64,000 nucleotides of DNA from contig CAVWEN010000003.1 of the NCBI GenBank assembly GCA_963754045.1, positions 248,001 through 312,000 of the forward strand, in the 5' to 3' direction. The DNA comes from JALZKA01 sp963754045. Its GTDB lineage: Bacteria; Actinomycetota; Thermoleophilia; Solirubrobacterales; 70-9. Positions within the stretch are counted from its first letter, which is position 1, and each line of letters starts with the position of its first letter. The notes beneath the pieces were generated by a model that searched no databases, had not been told where the DNA came from, and was given only the letters and a program-made list of their open reading frames with translations. Positions 8,561 through 16,635 of this stretch are shown in pieces. The translations under genes and the position numbers were made by a program.

Positions 8561-9697
8561 TCAGCTGTCATCCGTGATCAGGGGGTCGGCGGACCGCGGG
8601 TTCCCGTTCGGCTCTACCGAGTAGAGCGACGAGCCGGGGCGCAGCTCCTCCAGTCGTAGCGCGGGCCACTCCGAAGGTGGGCCCGCAGGACGGCGTACCT
8701 TCTCCGGCCGTGCGGCCCGGGGCAGCTTCGCCATAACTGAGGCGTTCGCGGACTCGTCGAGCTGGCGCTTGACCGTCTCGTAGGCGACCTCGATCGTGCG
8801 CTGCTGGTTGTCGCGGCTCATCAAGTTGGGCCCCATGGCAGCGAGGTCTTCGGCGAGCGGCTGGACCAGAACGACCTCGGTGCCCCGCTCACGCATGGTG
8901 CGCGCCTCGGTGCCGAGCCGCCGACCAGTCTGACCGCGGATCGTCCGGGCGCCCCATTCGAGCGGATTCCAGGCACGGGTGGGGTGGAGGGAGGACGTCG
9001 GGTTCAGGCAGATGACGATGTCCATGTGGGCGTCGCGGAGGATGTCCAGGTTGGAGGTTGAATACATGCCGCCGTCTACGTAGCGGCGGCCGCTGATCTC
9101 GACCGGGTGGTAGAAGCCGGGGATTGCGCACGAAGCCGCGACGGCGTCGGCCAATTCCGCGGGAGGCGCCGTGGGGCGGCCAAAGACGACGCGGCGGCCC
9201 GTCGCGTAGTCGCAGGCGACCACGCGCATTCCGGGGTGTGGGCTCCAGCCCCCACCGACGGCCCTGCGGACCGTGTCCTTCAGCGGATCGGTCGCGATGA
9301 AACCGCGCGGGAGCCAGCCCGCAGCCACCATTGCCGGAGGGTATTTGCGCGGCGCCGCGAGGGTGCGCAAGGCGAGCGGCCAAGAGCCGGGACCGATCGG
9401 CGGCCACGCCCTCGCGGGCCGGAAGATCGCGCCCGCGGAGCGATCCGCGTCGGATGCCGGGTTGCCGTGGATGTCGGTGACTCCCTCGATTCGCTCGCCG
9501 GCCGAATGGGCGACCATCCACCACAGGGGGGTCCCCGCGGAGACGATCGCACCGATCATCGAACCGGCGGAGGTGCCCACGATGCGGTGGGCGTCCATCG
9601 GATCCCAGCCGGTTTCGCTGGCAATGGCGTGGAGGCCGCCGGTGAGCCAGGCACCGCCCTGGATGCCCCCGGCGCCGAGGACAAGACCTACCCGCAT
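8561..9697 (-). CDS. Patatin-like phospholipase family protein
   Basis: A 378-residue patatin-fold acyl hydrolase. Its glycine-rich oxyanion loop GAGGIQGGAW begins at residue 8, the nucleophile elbow GTSAGS places Ser43, and VDGGMYS supplies the dyad Asp208. The first 260 residues form the hydrolase; the last 110 are more variable and end in a proline-rich tail. No signal peptide is visible, so it probably acts on lipids from the cytoplasmic side. It is convergent with the DUF5995 gene, with four bases between them. Confidence 0.9.
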   Translation of the reverse strand: MRVGLVLGAGGIQGGAWLTGGLHAIASETGWDPMDAHRIVGTSAGSMIGAIVSAGTPLWWMVAHSAGERIEGVTDIHGNPASDADRSAGAIFRPARAWPPIGPGSWPLALRTLAAPRKYPPAMVAAGWLPRGFIATDPLKDTVRRAVGGGWSPHPGMRVVACDYATGRRVVFGRPTAPPAELADAVAASCAIPGFYHPVEISGRRYVDGGMYSTSNLDILRDAHMDIVICLNPTSSLHPTRAWNPLEWGARTIRGQTGRRLGTEARTMRERGTEVVLVQPLAEDLAAMGPNLMSRDNQQRTIEVAYETVKRQLDESANASVMAKLPRAARPEKVRRPAGPPSEWPALRLEELRPGSSLYSVEPNGNPRSADPLITDDS

Positions 9698-9753
9698 GGT
9701 GCCTGGAGGCTACCCGCGTATGCGGTCGCCAGACACCCTACGATCCACGGGCG

Positions 9754-11547
9754 ATGTCCGTGCGGGGATCACTAGGCGTGCGACCCGCAGTGGCGCTTGC
9801 GCTCGCATCCGCGCTCGTCTTTAGTCCTTCCGCGAATGCCGCGGCGCCCACCGAGGTGGAGGCTCTCCTGGGCGCGCCGTGCCCGACCGAATACCGAAAC
9901 GTCTTTCAGCGCGAATGGTCCGCGGCCGAGCAGGTAGAGGCCCAGAACGGTGAGTTCCCGATCCTGCAAAACCGCTTCAAGACCGACAGCCTCGTGCCTC
10001 CGGTCGACTGGGAGCAGGACCCCTACGACAGCCTCACCTGGCGCCACTGGCTACACACCCTGGGCTGGTGGATGGACGGCCTCTTCTACATCCACCGGCA
10101 AGGCGGGCCAAACGCGACGCAGGCGCTCGTTCAGGCGCGCGATCTCACTCTCGACTGGATCGCAGCCAATCCCGAGGGGCCGATCTCCGAACGTACCCCT
10201 GCCTGGGCGCCCAAGCCACTCGCTGACCGGGCCCCATACATGGCGTACCTCGCCCGCCAGGCCGCGTGCAAGGGCCTACTGAGCGAGGAGCAAGCGGAGG
10301 TGCTGCTCGACTCGTTGCTCTACCACGTGGAGCTGATGACCGGGAGCCACCCGCGCTCGGCGAAGGGCATGTGGTTCGACTACGGGTTGGCCCTGACGGG
10401 TCAGTACCTGTACTTCCTGCCCGAAGCCGAGGATTGGATCGACCTGGCGATCGAGCGCTTCCCGACGACGATAGACCTCCGCGTCGACAAACGCGAGGCC
10501 GTTTGGCGCACGAACTCGGTCAACTACCAGGCGACCCTGACGCGCGTAATCGAGCTTTTCCACGACCAGGTCAACCCCGACCCCGACCTAGCCGGCGCAG
10601 CCGCGCGTTTGCGCGACAGCTTCGGTTGGTTTGTCTTCCCCGACGCGACATTCGCGCGGTACGGGGCCTGGCATACGAATGTGCCGCTTCCGTCGTGGGC
10701 GTCGAGTGCGGGTGAGGGCCATAAGGGCCTGCACCTGATGCCGCGCTCTGGTTTCGCTGTGGTCAAGCGCGAGAAGAGCTACCTGGGCACGAGCGCGAGT
10801 TGGTTCTTCGACGTCCACAAGCATGCCGACGACCTTGGGTTCGAACTCTACGAGGAGGGCCATCGCCTGATCAGCGACTCAGGTCATCACGACTTCGACA
10901 TCAGCAGAAACCGCTGGCAGCGCTTCGCCCGCTCCGCCCGCGCCCACAGCGTGCTGACCGTCGACGGGATCGACGATGCGCTCGGTGGGCGCCGCCGCTA
11001 CGGCAGCGGCATTCTCGCCGGGGGGCATGGTGCGGGTTGGTTCGCCGTGCTCGGAACGAACCCGCGCACGAAGAAGCAGAATGTAAGGCACCATCGCCTC
11101 TTCCTCTACAGGCCCGGGAACCGCCTGCTCGTTGTCGACATCGTCCGTGCTCGTCGCCCACACCTTTACCGTCGCCACGTGCAGATCGCGCCCGAGGTGG
11201 AGGTGCGGCGTCGGAAAGGAGGTCTCGCCCTGGCCGCGACCGGGCTCAGGGGAACTCTGCGTAGCTCCGGCAGGTCCAAGGCGCCGATGATCCGCGTCGG
11301 GGAGGAGACCCCGATCGCGGGCTGGATCTTTCCCGACACCGACCAGAAGGCTCCCCGACCGACGGTCACCTACCGGACTCGGGCGAGAAACGCGAACCTG
11401 CTGTTCGAGGTACGCGTCGGAGGCCCTCGCGGGCCGATCCCAAAGGTGCTCGAGGCGAGTGCCGGTGCGGTCCGGATTGCGCTCGACGGGCGTCGAGGGC
11501 CAGTTGTCTCGGTGCGGCGCCACGGTCGTAACCTCAGGGTCAGGTGA
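9754..11547 (+). CDS. Exported heparinase II/III-like protein
   Basis: A 597-residue protein with a clear signal peptide (residues 1-28, cleavage near SANAAA). Residues about 60-300 are an alpha-helical toroid like that of alginate lyase and heparinase N-terminal domains. From about 325 on lies the heparinase II/III-like beta-sandwich, with the segment DVHKHADDLGFELYEEGHR and then SDSGHHDF, where the histidines are candidates for metal or catalytic residues. Members cleave or modify acidic polysaccharides outside the cell. The stop codon overlaps the start of the next gene by four bases, so the two are probably translationally coupled. The polymer substrate is not known. Confidence 0.82.
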   Translation: MSVRGSLGVRPAVALALASALVFSPSANAAAPTEVEALLGAPCPTEYRNVFQREWSAAEQVEAQNGEFPILQNRFKTDSLVPPVDWEQDPYDSLTWRHWLHTLGWWMDGLFYIHRQGGPNATQALVQARDLTLDWIAANPEGPISERTPAWAPKPLADRAPYMAYLARQAACKGLLSEEQAEVLLDSLLYHVELMTGSHPRSAKGMWFDYGLALTGQYLYFLPEAEDWIDLAIERFPTTIDLRVDKREAVWRTNSVNYQATLTRVIELFHDQVNPDPDLAGAAARLRDSFGWFVFPDATFARYGAWHTNVPLPSWASSAGEGHKGLHLMPRSGFAVVKREKSYLGTSASWFFDVHKHADDLGFELYEEGHRLISDSGHHDFDISRNRWQRFARSARAHSVLTVDGIDDALGGRRRYGSGILAGGHGAGWFAVLGTNPRTKKQNVRHHRLFLYRPGNRLLVVDIVRARRPHLYRRHVQIAPEVEVRRRKGGLALAATGLRGTLRSSGRSKAPMIRVGEETPIAGWIFPDTDQKAPRPTVTYRTRARNANLLFEVRVGGPRGPIPKVLEASAGAVRIALDGRRGPVVSVRRHGRNLRVR

Positions 11548-12443
11548 GTTGGGCAAAGTCAGGAGTGGCGCTCGCCGCCATCGCCCTCGCGGTCGTGGCG
11601 GCGGCGTCGTGGATCGGTGATGACTCCCGGGCCGGGAGTCATGAGCGCGTCGAGCGGCTGCGCCCCAGCCCGGGCAAGGCATTCACCGACCGACCCACGG
11701 TGCTCAGGCGCGACGGCTGCTATCTCGGGCTGAACAAGACAAGGCAGCCGACGTGCGCCTACGGCGACCGCACGGCGGATACCACCGTCGTGCTGTTCGG
11801 CGATTCGCACGCCGAGCCGCTGTTCGACGGGATCAACCGGCTGGCCAAGCGCCGCGAATGGCGACTGGTCGTGCTCCTGAAGAGTTTCTGTTCGGTCGCA
11901 CAGATTAGACAGGTGCACCCCTACCGCGATCGGCCGTTTCACGACTGTCACCGCTGGCGCCGAGAGACGATCCAGCGCATTCGCCACGAGGAGCGGCCGG
12001 ACCTCGTAATCGTCGACAGCTCTGCCCACGCCGATCCCGCGGTTGGTGGCCGTGAGGTCTCCGGCGCCAAGGCACGGCGCCTGCTCGCGAAGGGCTTCGC
12101 CAGTACCTTGGACCGGTTCAGTGGCGTGGGCGAAGCGGCGCTCGTCACCGACCTCCCAAAGGCCCCGTTCAAGGTGCCCGAATGCATCAAGGACAACCGC
12201 AACCGACTTCGCGCCTGCGACTTCCGCGCCCCGCGAGGCGGACCGCGCGCACTCGCCCGCCGGGCCATCCGCCGCGCCGACGATGCGTCTGTTGTCAACA
12301 CCCTTGACCGTGTGTGCGGACCGCGCCGCTGCCACGCCGTGGTGGACAACGTCATCGTCTACCGCGACACCGGCCATATGACTGCGACCTTCGGCCGCGG
12401 GCTCACCCGGCTCTTCGCGCGCGAGCTGCCGCCCGTTGGCTAG
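11544..12443 (+). CDS. SGNH-hydrolase-type protein, membrane-anchored
   Basis: A 299-residue protein starting with GTG at 11544, inside the stop codon of the heparinase-like gene. An N-terminal membrane segment (residues about 7-24) is followed by an SGNH domain: VVLFGDSHA gives the nucleophile Ser88, and YRDTGHMT gives Asp275 and His278. This is the C-terminal domain type of OafA-like O-acyltransferases, here standing alone without the ten-helix acyltransferase part. The pairing with a polysaccharide lyase-like protein suggests removal or transfer of acetyl groups on the same glycan; that is inference. Confidence 0.8.
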   Translation: MSWAKSGVALAAIALAVVAAASWIGDDSRAGSHERVERLRPSPGKAFTDRPTVLRRDGCYLGLNKTRQPTCAYGDRTADTTVVLFGDSHAEPLFDGINRLAKRREWRLVVLLKSFCSVAQIRQVHPYRDRPFHDCHRWRRETIQRIRHEERPDLVIVDSSAHADPAVGGREVSGAKARRLLAKGFASTLDRFSGVGEAALVTDLPKAPFKVPECIKDNRNRLRACDFRAPRGGPRALARRAIRRADDASVVNTLDRVCGPRRCHAVVDNVIVYRDTGHMTATFGRGLTRLFARELPPVG

Positions 12444-12472
12444 TCGGCGACCGGCTATTTTTGCTAGCCCAC

Positions 12473-12556
12473 GCGGCTGTGGCGGAATTGGTAGACGCGC
12501 CGTCTTCAGGTGGCGGTGGGCTAACGCTCGTGGAGGTTCGAGTCCTCTCAGCCGCA
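12473..12556 (+). tRNA. tRNA-Leu(CAG)
   Basis: An 84-base tRNA. The acceptor stem GCGGCTG pairs exactly with CAGCCGC, followed by discriminator A; the CCA end is not encoded. The anticodon stem CCGTC/GGCGG closes a loop TTCAGGT, giving anticodon CAG. A long variable arm and the GGTTCGAGTCC T-arm confirm a class II leucine tRNA. Confidence 0.96.
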
Positions 12557-12595
12557 TAAGTCCGTCCGGAGACACGAGCGTTTAGGGTCGTTGCC

Positions 12596-13495
12596 ATGGG
12601 CACCACCACCGAGCAGGCGATGGAGAGGATTCACGACCGGTTCGGCGTGCATCAGGGCCACCGGGCGCTCCACGCGAAGGGCGTTCACTGCGTCGGGACG
12701 TTCACGCCGACTCCGGAGGCGGCAGGCCTCACCCGTGCCGGCCACATGGCGGGGCCGGTGCCCGCCAAGGTGCGCTTCTCGAACGGCGGCGGCGACCCCG
12801 CGGTGCCCGACTACGCGCCCGACGTCCGCGGCCTCGCAGTCAGCTTTCAGCTCCCCGACGGGAGTGCGACCGACATCCTCGCCCAGACCCTGCCGCGCTT
12901 CCCGTTCCCCGATCAGGAGGGGTTCTTTGCGGCGCTGGCGGTCTCCGAGCGGTCGCCCACGACGCTGTGGAAGCTGCCCTGGTTCCTGTTGCGCTACCCG
13001 GCGGCGCTGAAGTCGCTTCGCGAGGCCGACGCCGAGGCTCGCCGGCACGCGAGCTTCGCCGCGCGTCGCTATTTCCCGTTTCACGCCTTCAAGTGGCTCG
13101 ACGCCACTGGCGGCGAGCGCTTCATCCGCTACTTCTGGCAGCCCACGGTCGACGAGCCCGACCTCTCGAAGGAGGAGGCGAGGGCTCGGGGCCGCGACTG
13201 GCTGTTCGACGAACTCCGCGAACGGCTGGCCCACGAGCCCGTGCGGATGCGCCTCGAGGTCGTGATCGCGGATGCAGGCGACAACCCCGATGACCCCTCG
13301 GACGAGTGGCCGCAGGACCGCGAGCGAGTCACCGTCGGGGTGCTGGAGATTGCGGCCGTTGACGACGCGGCGGACGACCGGATCGTGTTCGATCCGATGC
13401 GCCTCTGCGACGGAATCGAGGCTTCGAACGACCCGGTTCTGCGCTTCCGGCCAGCCACCTACACGCTCTCTCACGCCCGCCGAACCGGCGCCTGA
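12596..13495 (+). CDS. Small catalase-family haem peroxidase (SrpA-like)
   Basis: A 299-residue member of the small catalase-related peroxidases, much shorter than the roughly 480 residues of ordinary catalases. The distal histidine lies in ALHAKGVHCVGTF (His26), the VRFSNGGGDP segment is conserved, and the proximal haem ligand is Tyr289 in RPATYTLSHARR, four residues after Arg285. Such proteins usually have peroxidase and little catalase activity. No signal peptide is seen. It begins 40 bases downstream of tRNA-Leu. Confidence 0.88.
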   Translation: MGTTTEQAMERIHDRFGVHQGHRALHAKGVHCVGTFTPTPEAAGLTRAGHMAGPVPAKVRFSNGGGDPAVPDYAPDVRGLAVSFQLPDGSATDILAQTLPRFPFPDQEGFFAALAVSERSPTTLWKLPWFLLRYPAALKSLREADAEARRHASFAARRYFPFHAFKWLDATGGERFIRYFWQPTVDEPDLSKEEARARGRDWLFDELRERLAHEPVRMRLEVVIADAGDNPDDPSDEWPQDRERVTVGVLEIAAVDDAADDRIVFDPMRLCDGIEASNDPVLRFRPATYTLSHARRTGA

Positions 13496-13541
13496 TACGG
13501 CCGAAATCGACGCCTGAGCGTTGCTAACATCGGCCCACCCT

Positions 13542-13614
13542 GCCGCTATCGTCTAGGGGACTAGGACGCCGGATTCTCAGTCCGGAAACCGGGGTTCGAA
13601 TCCCCGTAGCGGTG
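13542..13614 (+). tRNA. tRNA-Glu(CTC)
   Basis: A 73-base tRNA. Acceptor GCCGCTA pairs with TAGCGGT (the first pair is G-U), with discriminator G and no encoded CCA. The anticodon stem CCGGA/TCCGG encloses TTCTCAG, anticodon CTC. The T arm is GGGGTTCGAATCCCC. Its 3' end, starting inside the T arm, is duplicated at 15155-15179, which marks it as an integration site. Confidence 0.95.
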
Positions 13615-13619
13615 CTACT
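13595..13619 (+). repeat. Direct repeat copy 1 (tRNA-Glu 3' end, probable attL)
   Basis: A 25-base sequence covering the T-loop to the 3' end of tRNA-Glu plus five bases beyond. An identical copy lies at 15155-15179. This is the arrangement left by site-specific integration into a tRNA gene. Confidence 0.85.
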
Positions 13620-14014
13620 GAGACCCGCCATTACAAGGGGGTTTCGGCGTTTAAGAGGGGTCATGGGGAAGGCTATGGGGAAGTGAGCCGGGAGCGACAA
13701 CCCCAGCGACCCCAGTGCCGTGGGCGTCCTGGCCGCCCCTAGGAACGCTGAATGATCTGGGTGGCAGGCCGAGCGGCCTGATCTGCGGCGCCGCCCCAAG
13801 GCGCGGAAATAGCCTGCTCAGCGAGTCGCCCAGGGCGGCGGCAATGCGACCTGTTGGAGGGCACGCGGCCTTGCCCGCGGCTGAAGGGAGTCACCGCCGC
13901 CTGTCGCCACCGACGGAGCCGCACGTCAAAGTTCGGCGACCCGCAGCTCTAGGAGTCGGCTTGCCACTACTTAGACGCTTCGCATGGAAAGCGGTACTTC
14001 CCGCTGCGCGGCTC
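13620..14014. other. Gene-free stretch at left end of the tRNA-Glu island
   Basis: No convincing gene here. Open frames lack ribosome sites and family resemblance, and the longest runs antisense into the lipoprotein gene. It contains a short imperfect hairpin at 13976-13993. If an integrase once lay next to the tRNA, no recognisable piece of it is left. Confidence 0.6.
13976..13993. repeat. Short hairpin repeat, copy 1
   Basis: CGCTT and AAGCG arms around a CGCATGGA-type loop. It matches the hairpin at 14558-14575 at 17 of 18 positions. The two lie on either side of the lipoprotein gene, inside the tRNA-Glu island. Confidence 0.5.
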
Positions 14015-14443
14015 CTAGTTCACGCAGGCCTTGCTCCCGTAGCTCTCGAGTTGGCGGTTGAGCTCCTGCATGCCCTTCGGGACGCGGTTCGGGTCTTCGA
14101 GCATGTCTTCGAGGTCCCGCTCGGCCGCTGACAGAGCTGCCTCGATCTCTTCGGCGTCGCCGGGCGGGGGCGTCAGCCCCTGAATCCCATCGAGCTGCCT
14201 CTGAAAGATCGGGATTATCTCCTGCTCGACGAACTCGGCTTCCTCCTCGTCGAGTCCGTCGCCCGCGTAGACGTCTCCCTCTGCAGCCTTGAGATCTTGC
14301 TCGGCGGACCGGCAGATCGTGTCAGCCTGAGCGATGAACTCCTGCCTGGTGGGCGCCTCGGTTTGCGATGTCTCCTCATCTCCGCCGCAACCGACTGCCG
14401 ACGCGACGATGAGGACAGGCACTAGCGATCGGTGGCGAGTCAA
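14015..14443 (-). CDS. Small lipoprotein, function unknown
   Basis: A 142-residue protein with a short hydrophobic leader and a lipobox-like SAVGCGG, so the mature chain probably begins with a lipid-modified Cys19 outside the membrane. The exported part is acidic and helical, with a TICRSAEQDL segment and a second cysteine four residues from the end (ACVN) that could form a disulfide. Similar small lipoproteins with a conserved cysteine pair are frequent in Thermoleophilia; I do not know a function. It lies inside the island bounded by the tRNA-Glu repeats. Confidence 0.72.
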   Translation of the reverse strand: MTRHRSLVPVLIVASAVGCGGDEETSQTEAPTRQEFIAQADTICRSAEQDLKAAEGDVYAGDGLDEEEAEFVEQEIIPIFQRQLDGIQGLTPPPGDAEEIEAALSAAERDLEDMLEDPNRVPKGMQELNRQLESYGSKACVN

Positions 14444-14539
14444 CGGGTTCCCCCTCTGGACGTGGTGAACGATATAGCGAAAGCCCGAGCGAAGGCAATG
14501 GGAGGGGCGGCCCGCGGGCGATCTTTTTCGTATCGCTTA

Positions 14540-14550
14540 GGACGAAAAGC
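14540..14550 (+). repeat. 11-base direct repeat, copy 1
   Basis: GGACGAAAAGC, repeated exactly at 15017-15027. The two copies sit just upstream and just downstream of the NTF2-like gene at 14605-15009. Confidence 0.45.
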
Positions 14551-14557
14551 GCCTAAT

Positions 14558-14575
14558 CGCTTTGCATGGAAAGCG
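14558..14575. repeat. Short hairpin repeat, copy 2
   Basis: Perfect six-base arms CGCTTT and AAAGCG around GCATGG, 30 bases before the NTF2-like gene. It is nearly the same as the element at 13976-13993 and may be a protein-binding site or a remnant of the integrated element. Confidence 0.5.
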
Positions 14576-14604
14576 CAATGAAATCGTGAGAGACTGCGCG
14601 AGCG

Positions 14605-15009
14605 ATGTCCCAGGCGGACGTAGAGAGCATTCGGAAGGGCTATGCCGCGTTCAATGCAGGACACCGCGAAGGGATGAGAGCGGTTCTCGACCCCGAGGTC
14701 ACGTGGTACCCCGCTCTTGGGCTGATGCTCAAACAGACGAGTTACCACGGACCTGAGGCGATCTGCGAGTTGGTCCTGGAGGAAATCCCCTCCGTACTGG
14801 AGGGTTTTCACGCCGATCTCATCGATTTGGAGGATCACGGTGATGCCGTAATCGTCACGGTCAGATTTACCGGAACAGCTACTTCCACGGGGCTGGAAAT
14901 CGAGCAGAACTTCTTTCAGCTCTGGCGCACCCGGAACCACAAGGGAGTGGAGATGCGATCTTTCACCACGCGGGCCGAGGCCCGCGACGCAGCCGGGCTG
15001 TCGGGTTAG
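14605..15009 (+). CDS. SnoaL/NTF2-like protein
   Basis: A 134-residue single-domain protein with the NTF2-like (SnoaL) pattern: an N-terminal helix VESIRKGYAAFNAG, a DPEVTWYP strand, then mixed strands ending in FFQLWR. The fold hosts small-molecule isomerases, hydrolases and binding proteins; the substrate cannot be told. It lies in the tRNA-Glu island between the two GGACGAAAAGC repeats. The ATG at 14605 is the only sensible start. Confidence 0.75.
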   Translation: MSQADVESIRKGYAAFNAGHREGMRAVLDPEVTWYPALGLMLKQTSYHGPEAICELVLEEIPSVLEGFHADLIDLEDHGDAVIVTVRFTGTATSTGLEIEQNFFQLWRTRNHKGVEMRSFTTRAEARDAAGLSG

Positions 15010-15016
15010 GCGCTTT

Positions 15017-15027
15017 GGACGAAAAGC
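15017..15027 (+). repeat. 11-base direct repeat, copy 2
   Basis: GGACGAAAAGC, identical to 14540-14550. It lies eight bases after the stop of the NTF2-like gene. Confidence 0.45.
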
Positions 15028-15154
15028 CGAGTTGGCCCGCGGGACAACGGTGGGACAATGACCCCCCCGTCAGGCGGTACGAAGCGGGACGACACGGCAT
15101 CGAAAACCGCTTTAACGAGCAATACTTCGCTTTGTAAAGCCACGGCTTCGGCAA

Positions 15155-15179
15155 TTCGAATCCCCGTAGCGGTGCTACT
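15155..15179 (+). repeat. Direct repeat copy 2 (probable attR)
   Basis: An exact 25-base copy of the tRNA-Glu 3' end (13595-13619), 1560 bases downstream. Only the 3' part of the tRNA is present, so this is not a second tRNA gene. Confidence 0.85.
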
Positions 15180-15656
15180 CGAAGCGGCTCAGGCAAGCCG
15201 ATTCCGACGTTTACCTCGCCCCTCGGGGCAGTCCTTGACTTCATGGACGGAGGACAGCGCCGCGACCTCTGCGACGGTGGGGCCGGCACCGATAGCACCC
15301 AGCGCTGCGAGGATGAGCGCAGCGTGCCCCGCAGACGGCCGGCAGGCGGGTCCTGAGCCGTCGCCGCCGATGCACCTACGCGCACCCGAGGTCCCTGAGA
15401 TTTCGGTTGTCTCGGCGCCGCGGCCGCCGGGGCGCTGAGCGTCAGTTCGCCTGGTAGTCGGGCGGTAGCCGGATCCCCATGGGGCGGTGCGTTGCCGTGT
15501 GGCAGCCCGAGGTAGCCCGAGGCGAGCTCGGTAAGGCAAAAAGGGGCCTCCGCCCGGCTTGACTTGTCCGCGGGTGCGGGCATAGGATCGCCAGAAGAAC
15601 CAGCCACGAGTCGTGGACAAATCCGGCGGCTGTATCGCGGACGGAGGGGAGCAAAA

Positions 15657-16163
15657 ATGAGACGTCGCTTGGGGCGTAGCCGGACGCTTTTCACCCTGCT
15701 TGTTGCTTTCGCCGCGGGGGGCGCGGCGCTTGCCGGCACCGTTGTGGGAGCGTCCTCGACCGCGCCACCGATCAAGGCTGATCGGTACATCCTGGAGTTC
15801 GCCGGGCACGTGGTTCCTTTCGTGAAGCTCGTGGATATGGACTCGGGGGCGGTCCACTTCGAGCCCCCGCCTGGAGACGACTTCGGCCGTGGGGTTGCGA
15901 AACGCTCCACACCCCAACTCACGATCCAGCGGCCCGCGACCACCGACAACACGATCGACCTATGGTTCGCGGAGGCTGTGCAAGGAACCCCTGTCGCCTT
16001 CAAGGACGCGGCCCTGACCGTCTTCAACAAACGGGACGAGCCGGTGGCGAGATGGGCGCTGATCAACGCCTTTCCCTCGCGACTCAAGATGACGCAGGCC
16101 TCCACGGGAGTGCTGAACGAGACGGTGACGTTCGCCGCGGAAGACATCGTCAAGTCGCCATAG
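15657..16163 (+). CDS. Exported T4 gp19-like (phage tail tube) protein
   Basis: A 168-residue protein. Residues about 10-31 form a hydrophobic signal or anchor segment after an arginine-rich start. The rest follows the gp19/tail-tube pattern of contractile injection systems: an early DRYILEFAG strand, then LTIQRPATTDNTIDLWF, then VFNKRDEPVARWALINAFP and a final ETVTFAAEDIV, matching the family's 'LLD..G..VARW...NAWP' and 'E.L.LAHEG' positions. Tail-tube proteins are normally cytoplasmic and lack leaders, so the signal is odd. The start ATG at 15657 has GGAGGGG eight bases upstream. No sheath, baseplate or ClpV-like gene is nearby. Family call rests on motif order only. Confidence 0.7.
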   Translation: MRRRLGRSRTLFTLLVAFAAGGAALAGTVVGASSTAPPIKADRYILEFAGHVVPFVKLVDMDSGAVHFEPPPGDDFGRGVAKRSTPQLTIQRPATTDNTIDLWFAEAVQGTPVAFKDAALTVFNKRDEPVARWALINAFPSRLKMTQASTGVLNETVTFAAEDIVKSP

Positions 16164-16174
16164 GAGTGGAGCGA

Positions 16175-16537
16175 ATGGATCTCGGCGCCTTCATCGATCG
16201 CTACGACAAGGCCTGGAACGAGCAGGACGTTGAGGCGATCCTCTCGATGCACGCGCCGGACATGGTCTTCGAGAATCACACGCGCGGCGTCCGGGTGGAA
16301 GCGGCGGACGTCAGGGAACTGCTCGAGTCCACCTTCGCCGAGCAGCCGGATCTGCGCTTCCGTGGTCGTCGCCGCTATGTCGGCGACGATTTCGTCGTCA
16401 GCGAATGGACCGCCACGGCAACCGACGCGGAGGGCCGCGCGGTTGAGTGGGACGGCATCGACGTCTTCCCGTTCCGCGACGGGTTGATCGCCCGCAAGGA
16501 CGTCTACTCCGGCTCGCACGCGCCCCGCCTGCTCTAG
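16175..16537 (+). CDS. SnoaL/NTF2-like protein
   Basis: A 120-residue single-domain protein of the SnoaL-like NTF2 superfamily: FIDRYDKAWNEQD helix, ILSMHAPDMVFEN, a central FRGRRRYVGDDFVVSEW strand pair and a terminal WDGIDVFPFRDG. The ATG at 16175 is preceded by TAGGAGTGG, whose first bases are the stop codon of the tail-tube-like gene 11 bases upstream, so the two genes probably share a transcript. Ligand unknown. Confidence 0.8.
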   Translation: MDLGAFIDRYDKAWNEQDVEAILSMHAPDMVFENHTRGVRVEAADVRELLESTFAEQPDLRFRGRRRYVGDDFVVSEWTATATDAEGRAVEWDGIDVFPFRDGLIARKDVYSGSHAPRLL

Positions 16538-16553
16538 GGCGCGTCCTGCCGTT

Positions 16554-16599
16554 ACACCCGCCCGGACGCGGAGCATCTCCGCCCGCTACGGCTGGGTGT
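16554..16599. terminator. Possible hairpin terminator after the NTF2-like gene
   Basis: Outer arms ACACCCGCC and GGC-T-GGGTGT (one bulge) and inner arms GCGGAG/CTCCGC around a CAT loop. It follows the stop codon by 16 bases. There is no T tract, so intrinsic termination is uncertain. Confidence 0.35.
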
Positions 16600-16635
16600 G
16601 AGATTGACCGTCGCCTACCGGGGTAGACGCGCGGC

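Larger units (their letters stand above)
15010..15656. other. Gene-poor stretch containing the second att-like repeat
   Basis: About 650 bases with no gene I can support. It holds the second 11-base repeat (15017-15027), two GGGACAA repeats 11 bases apart (15041-15047 and 15052-15058), and the second copy of the tRNA-Glu 3' end (15155-15179). A minus-strand frame around 15189-15370 encodes a hydrophobic patch, but it has no convincing start and I do not call it. Confidence 0.55.

Noticed and set aside
12453..12469. GGCTA/TAGCC hairpin between the SGNH gene and tRNA-Leu as a terminator
   Set aside because: The stem has only five pairs and the T run is in the loop, not after the stem.
13524..13799. 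A minus-strand frame of 91 codons over tRNA-Glu
   Set aside because: Part of the translation is simply the antisense of the tRNA, a common false gene.
14510..14530. GCCCGCGGGC followed by T residues as a terminator
   Set aside because: The palindrome leaves no room for a loop and it lies upstream of both flanking genes.
15058..15438. A plus-strand frame of 126 codons across the second att-like repeat
   Set aside because: No ribosome site, no domain pattern, and serine/alanine/proline-rich composition as in non-coding high-GC DNA.
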